From NCBI GenBank assembly GCA_015490995.1, contig WFWT01000030.1, forward strand, positions 1 to 33,254: 33,254 bases of DNA, in the 5' to 3' direction. Within the stretch, counting starts at the first letter, position 1, and each line of letters opens with the position of its first letter. Shown piece after piece: positions 30,614 to 33,254 of this stretch. The translations under genes and the position numbers were made by a program. This stretch comes from Anaerolineae bacterium (GTDB lineage Bacteria; Chloroflexota; Anaerolineae; JAADDB01). Below the pieces are notes generated by a model. The model was not told the origin of the DNA. It searched no databases and was given only the letters and a program-made list of their open reading frames with translations.

Positions 30614-33254
30614 ATGGCCCTACCCATTAGCCGAACCGCCCGTCGACGCTACAACTTGGACACCGACCTCCTGCCACACGACCCTCGCACCGCGCGCGTG
30701 ATGGCCCAACGCCTCAACGCGGTGCGTCCGCCCGACAACCCCGCGCGCGGGGGCGAAATCGCGGCCCAGGGGCTGCTGGACACCATCTTTGCCCACGTGG
30801 TGCAGCGTTACGCCCGGCAGGTGAACCCCAACGTCCTCACCGAAGCCCTCACCTGGCTGGAACATCGCCTCGGCCAGGACCCGGTGCGCCGCGTTCTCGC
30901 AACCTTGAGGGACCACTTCCCCGCGGCCGCGAGGGAACCCGAGGCCGCGCTGGTGGACCTCCTCCTCCTCTGGCTGGCCAACGAAAATCCCGCTCGGGCC
31001 GCGTACCGTGACCTCTTCGACGACAGCCCCCTGCGCGCGGACACCGCCTACCTGCGCCTCATCGGAGAACTCCACGCCTTCTTCGACACCCAGCCTTACT
31101 TCGGGCCCGACAACCAGAACCTCATCGACATGCTCAAAACGCCCATCGCGGCCGTGCCCGACTCCATCTACGGCCAGTTGGAATACGTCCGCACCCGCTG
31201 GGGCTACTTGCTGGGCGACCTCCTGCGCGACTTGCTGGTCACGCTGGACGTTCTCAAGGAAGAACAGAAGGCCGCGCCGCCGGGTCCCGGCCCGGTGGAA
31301 GTCGCTACCTACACCGGCCTGGAGGACCTGCCTGAGCGTTACAGCCCGGACCGCGAGTGGATGCCCCGCCTGGTGCTCCTCGCCAAGAACACCTACGTCT
31401 GGCTGGACCAACTTTCCAAGAAGTACGGCCGCCCCATCACCCGGCTGGACCAGATCCCGGACGAGGAACTGGACACCCTGGCCCGCTGGGGCTTCACCGG
31501 CCTGTGGCTCATCGGCGTGTGGGAACGCAGCCCCGCGTCCGCCAAAATCAAGCGCCTCACGGGCAACCCCGACGCCATCGCCTCCGCGTACGCGCTCCTG
31601 GATTACACCATTGCCCGCGACCTGGGCGGCGAGGAAGCCATGAACGACCTCCAGGCCCGCGCCTGGCAGCGGGGCATCCGCATCGCCGCGGACATGGTCC
31701 CCAACCACATGGGCATCGATTCCACCTGGGTCATGGAACACCCGGACTGGTTCATCTCCGTGCCGGAACCCCCGTTCCCCTCGTACACCTTTAACGGCCC
31801 GGACCTCTCCTGGAACCCGCGGGTGGGCATCTACCTGGAGGACCACTACTACGACCGCACCGACGCCGCGGTGGTCTTCAAGCGGGTGGACCGGGAAACG
31901 GGCGACGTGCGCTACATCTACCACGGCAACGACGGCACCTCCACCCCCTGGAACGACACCGCGCAACTGGACTTCCTCAAGCCCGAAGTGCGGGAGGCCG
32001 TCATCCGGACCATCCTCCAGGTCGCCAGGCGCTTCCCCATCATCCGCTTCGACGCGGCCATGGTCCTGGCCAAGATGCACTTCCAGCGCCTGTGGTATCC
32101 CGAGCCGGGCACGGGCGGCGCCATCCCCTCCCGCGCGGAGCACGGCATGACCCGGGCGGAGTTCGACCGCCACATGCCCCGCGAGTTCTGGCGGGAAGTC
32201 GTGGACCGCGTGGCGCAGGAAGCGCCGGACACCTTACTCCTCGCCGAGGCCTTCTGGCTCCTGGAAGGGTACTTCGTGCGCGTTCTGGGGATGCACCGGG
32301 TGTACAACAGCGCGTTCATGCACATGCTGCGGGACGAGAAGAACGCCGAGTTCCGCCGGTTGATCAAGAACACCCTGGAGTTCGACCCCCAAATTCTCAA
32401 GCGGTACGTCAACTTCATGACCAACCCCGACGAGGAGCCCGCGGTGGTCCAGTTCGGCAAGGGGGACAAGTACTTCGGCGTGTGCACGATGCTGGCCACC
32501 CTGCCCGGCTTGCCCATGTTCGGCCACGGCCAGATCGAGGGGTACGCGGAGAAGTACGGCATGGAATTCCGCCGTGCCTACTGGGACGAGCGCCCCGACC
32601 CCGACCTCATCGCCCGCCACGAGCGGGAGATCTTCCCCCTCCTGCGGCGGCGCCACCTGTTCGCGGAGGTGGAGCACTTCGTCCTGTACGACCTCTTCAC
32701 GCCCGAGGGGGTGGTGGACGAGAACGTGTTCGCTTACTCCAACCGCTTTGGCGAGGAGCGGGCCCTGGTGGTGTACCACAACCGGTTTGCGGACACGCGG
32801 GGGTGGATCAAGGACTCGGCCGCGTACGCGGTGAAGGGGCTGGACGGCAGCAAACGGCTGGAGCGGACGACCCTGGGCCGGGCGTTGGCCTTGCCCGACG
32901 ACCCGCGGGCCTTTGTCCTCTTCCGCGACCACGTCACCGACCTCTGGTACATCCGCAACGCCCGCGACCTGCACGAGCGGGGCCTGTACGTGGCGTTAGG
33001 TGCGTACCAATACCACGTCTTCCTCGACTTCCGCGTCGTCTACGACGAGGACGGCACCTGGGCCGCGCTGCACGACCGGCTGGGGGGGCGGGGCGTGGCG
33101 GACATCGAAGCCGAGCGGGCGCGGGTGCGGGAAGACATGGTCGCCGCCGCGCTGGAAGACCTCATCCGCTTTCTGGAAACCGTCCCCTTCGAGGAGATCC
33201 CAACGGTGCTCACCCTCGAACGCGTACCGCCCATCCTGCGGGACGAGGCCTTCC
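30614..33254 (+). CDS. GH13 alpha-amylase-family glycoside hydrolase or transglycosylase, 3'-truncated by the window edge
   Basis: A single open frame of 880 codons runs from 30614 off the right edge. An N-terminal helical region of about 250 residues (RTARRRYNLD...) is followed by the catalytic barrel. GH13 conserved regions are present: region I DMVPNH (D360, H365), region II IIRFDAAMV (nucleophile D480), region III LLLAEAFW (acid/base E545) and region IV MTNPDEEP (D606), where the usual Asn-His-Asp has Pro in place of His. The protein should act on alpha-glucans or related glucosides. No signal peptide is seen, so it is probably cytoplasmic, for instance in glycogen or trehalose metabolism. 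The ATG at 30614 lacks a clear ribosome-binding site; another in-frame ATG at 30596 directly follows a stop and lacks one too. Codons end almost always in G or C, more than elsewhere in the window. Confidence 0.9.
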   Translation, partial: MALPISRTARRRYNLDTDLLPHDPRTARVMAQRLNAVRPPDNPARGGEIAAQGLLDTIFAHVVQRYARQVNPNVLTEALTWLEHRLGQDPVRRVLATLRDHFPAAAREPEAALVDLLLLWLANENPARAAYRDLFDDSPLRADTAYLRLIGELHAFFDTQPYFGPDNQNLIDMLKTPIAAVPDSIYGQLEYVRTRWGYLLGDLLRDLLVTLDVLKEEQKAAPPGPGPVEVATYTGLEDLPERYSPDREWMPRLVLLAKNTYVWLDQLSKKYGRPITRLDQIPDEELDTLARWGFTGLWLIGVWERSPASAKIKRLTGNPDAIASAYALLDYTIARDLGGEEAMNDLQARAWQRGIRIAADMVPNHMGIDSTWVMEHPDWFISVPEPPFPSYTFNGPDLSWNPRVGIYLEDHYYDRTDAAVVFKRVDRETGDVRYIYHGNDGTSTPWNDTAQLDFLKPEVREAVIRTILQVARRFPIIRFDAAMVLAKMHFQRLWYPEPGTGGAIPSRAEHGMTRAEFDRHMPREFWREVVDRVAQEAPDTLLLAEAFWLLEGYFVRVLGMHRVYNSAFMHMLRDEKNAEFRRLIKNTLEFDPQILKRYVNFMTNPDEEPAVVQFGKGDKYFGVCTMLATLPGLPMFGHGQIEGYAEKYGMEFRRAYWDERPDPDLIARHEREIFPLLRRRHLFAEVEHFVLYDLFTPEGVVDENVFAYSNRFGEERALVVYHNRFADTRGWIKDSAAYAVKGLDGSKRLERTTLGRALALPDDPRAFVLFRDHVTDLWYIRNARDLHERGLYVALGAYQYHVFLDFRVVYDEDGTWAALHDRLGGRGVADIEAERARVREDMVAAALEDLIRFLETVPFEEIPTVLTLERVPPILRDEAF

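Noticed and set aside
30620-32173. A 517-codon open frame on the - strand
   Set aside because: It lies entirely antisense to the GH13 gene, whose frame carries all four GH13 conserved regions. The antisense frame is rich in Gly, Val, Asp and Glu, as expected from the complement of a very GC-rich gene, and shows no family motif.
1-33254. Search for tRNA, rRNA, CRISPR, insertion sequences, phage or toxin-antitoxin genes
   Set aside because: No cloverleaf-like or repeat-spacer pattern, transposase motif or terminal inverted repeats were seen by eye. The small XRE gene was considered as an antitoxin, but no partner gene lies next to it.

Overview
The window looks like a chromosomal segment of a GC-rich, probably thermophilic or moderately thermophilic member of the Chloroflexota (Anaerolineae/Caldilineae/Thermoflexia type). 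The clues are lipoproteins with Thr-Pro linkers straight after the lipobox cysteine, a very large secreted protein ending in a Thr-Pro stretch plus a short 'FLPAVHRP' tail, and membrane glycosyltransferases fused to extracytoplasmic glycan-binding modules. This is an inference from style; no rRNA or other taxonomic marker is present. I saw no tRNA, rRNA, CRISPR array, transposase or phage gene.

Layout. (1) 1-1608, + strand: 3' part of a NarL-type histidine kinase and its overlapping LuxR-type response regulator. (2) 15322 down to 1667, - strand: a long sugar-uptake and catabolism block. It reads DeoR-family repressor, BtpA/SgcQ-family TIM barrel, FGGY carbohydrate kinase, SDR dehydrogenase, ABC ATPase, then a Fe3+/polyamine/sugar-phosphate-type importer (lipoprotein plus two permeases). 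A CUT1 sugar importer follows (lipoprotein plus two permeases, no ATPase of its own), then an inositol-monophosphatase-family phosphatase and galactokinase. A good -35/-10 pair sits just upstream of deoR, and galK has its own AT-rich promoter-like region. (3) 15585-18392, + strand: a large membrane protein joining a glycosidase-like barrel, whose expected nucleophile is Gly, to an O-antigen-ligase/polymerase-like domain. (4) 18486-18719, + strand: a small stand-alone XRE-type HTH regulator with its own promoter and a strong downstream hairpin. (5) 23428 down to 18850, - strand: MFS transporter, D-2-hydroxyacid dehydrogenase (glyoxylate/hydroxypyruvate reductase type) and transketolase. (6) 23615-26620, + strand: GT39-like glycosyltransferase carrying PA14 and NPCBM modules, convergent with (7) a secreted 1140-residue Ycf48/BNR-repeat protein with CBM9-like and DNRLRE-like modules (30121 down to 26699). 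A 13-bp perfect hairpin lies between them. (8) 30614 to the right edge, + strand: a GH13 alpha-amylase-family enzyme cut off by the window, read in one open frame of 880 codons.

How they fit. Block 2 looks like one regulon for import of one or more carbohydrates. Import would be followed by oxidation (SDR), phosphorylation (FGGY kinase, galactokinase) and possibly dephosphorylation (IMPase family), under DeoR control. The single ATPase may energise both permease pairs. Transketolase, hydroxypyruvate reductase and GH13 would link to central and storage carbon metabolism. The two large membrane enzymes and the secreted repeat protein suggest surface glycan assembly or display. The candidates most worth follow-up are the glycosidase-like/O-antigen-ligase fusion with a missing nucleophile, the BtpA-FGGY-SDR-dual-importer locus, the GT39-PA14-NPCBM protein, and a nested stem structure in the leader of the secreted repeat protein.
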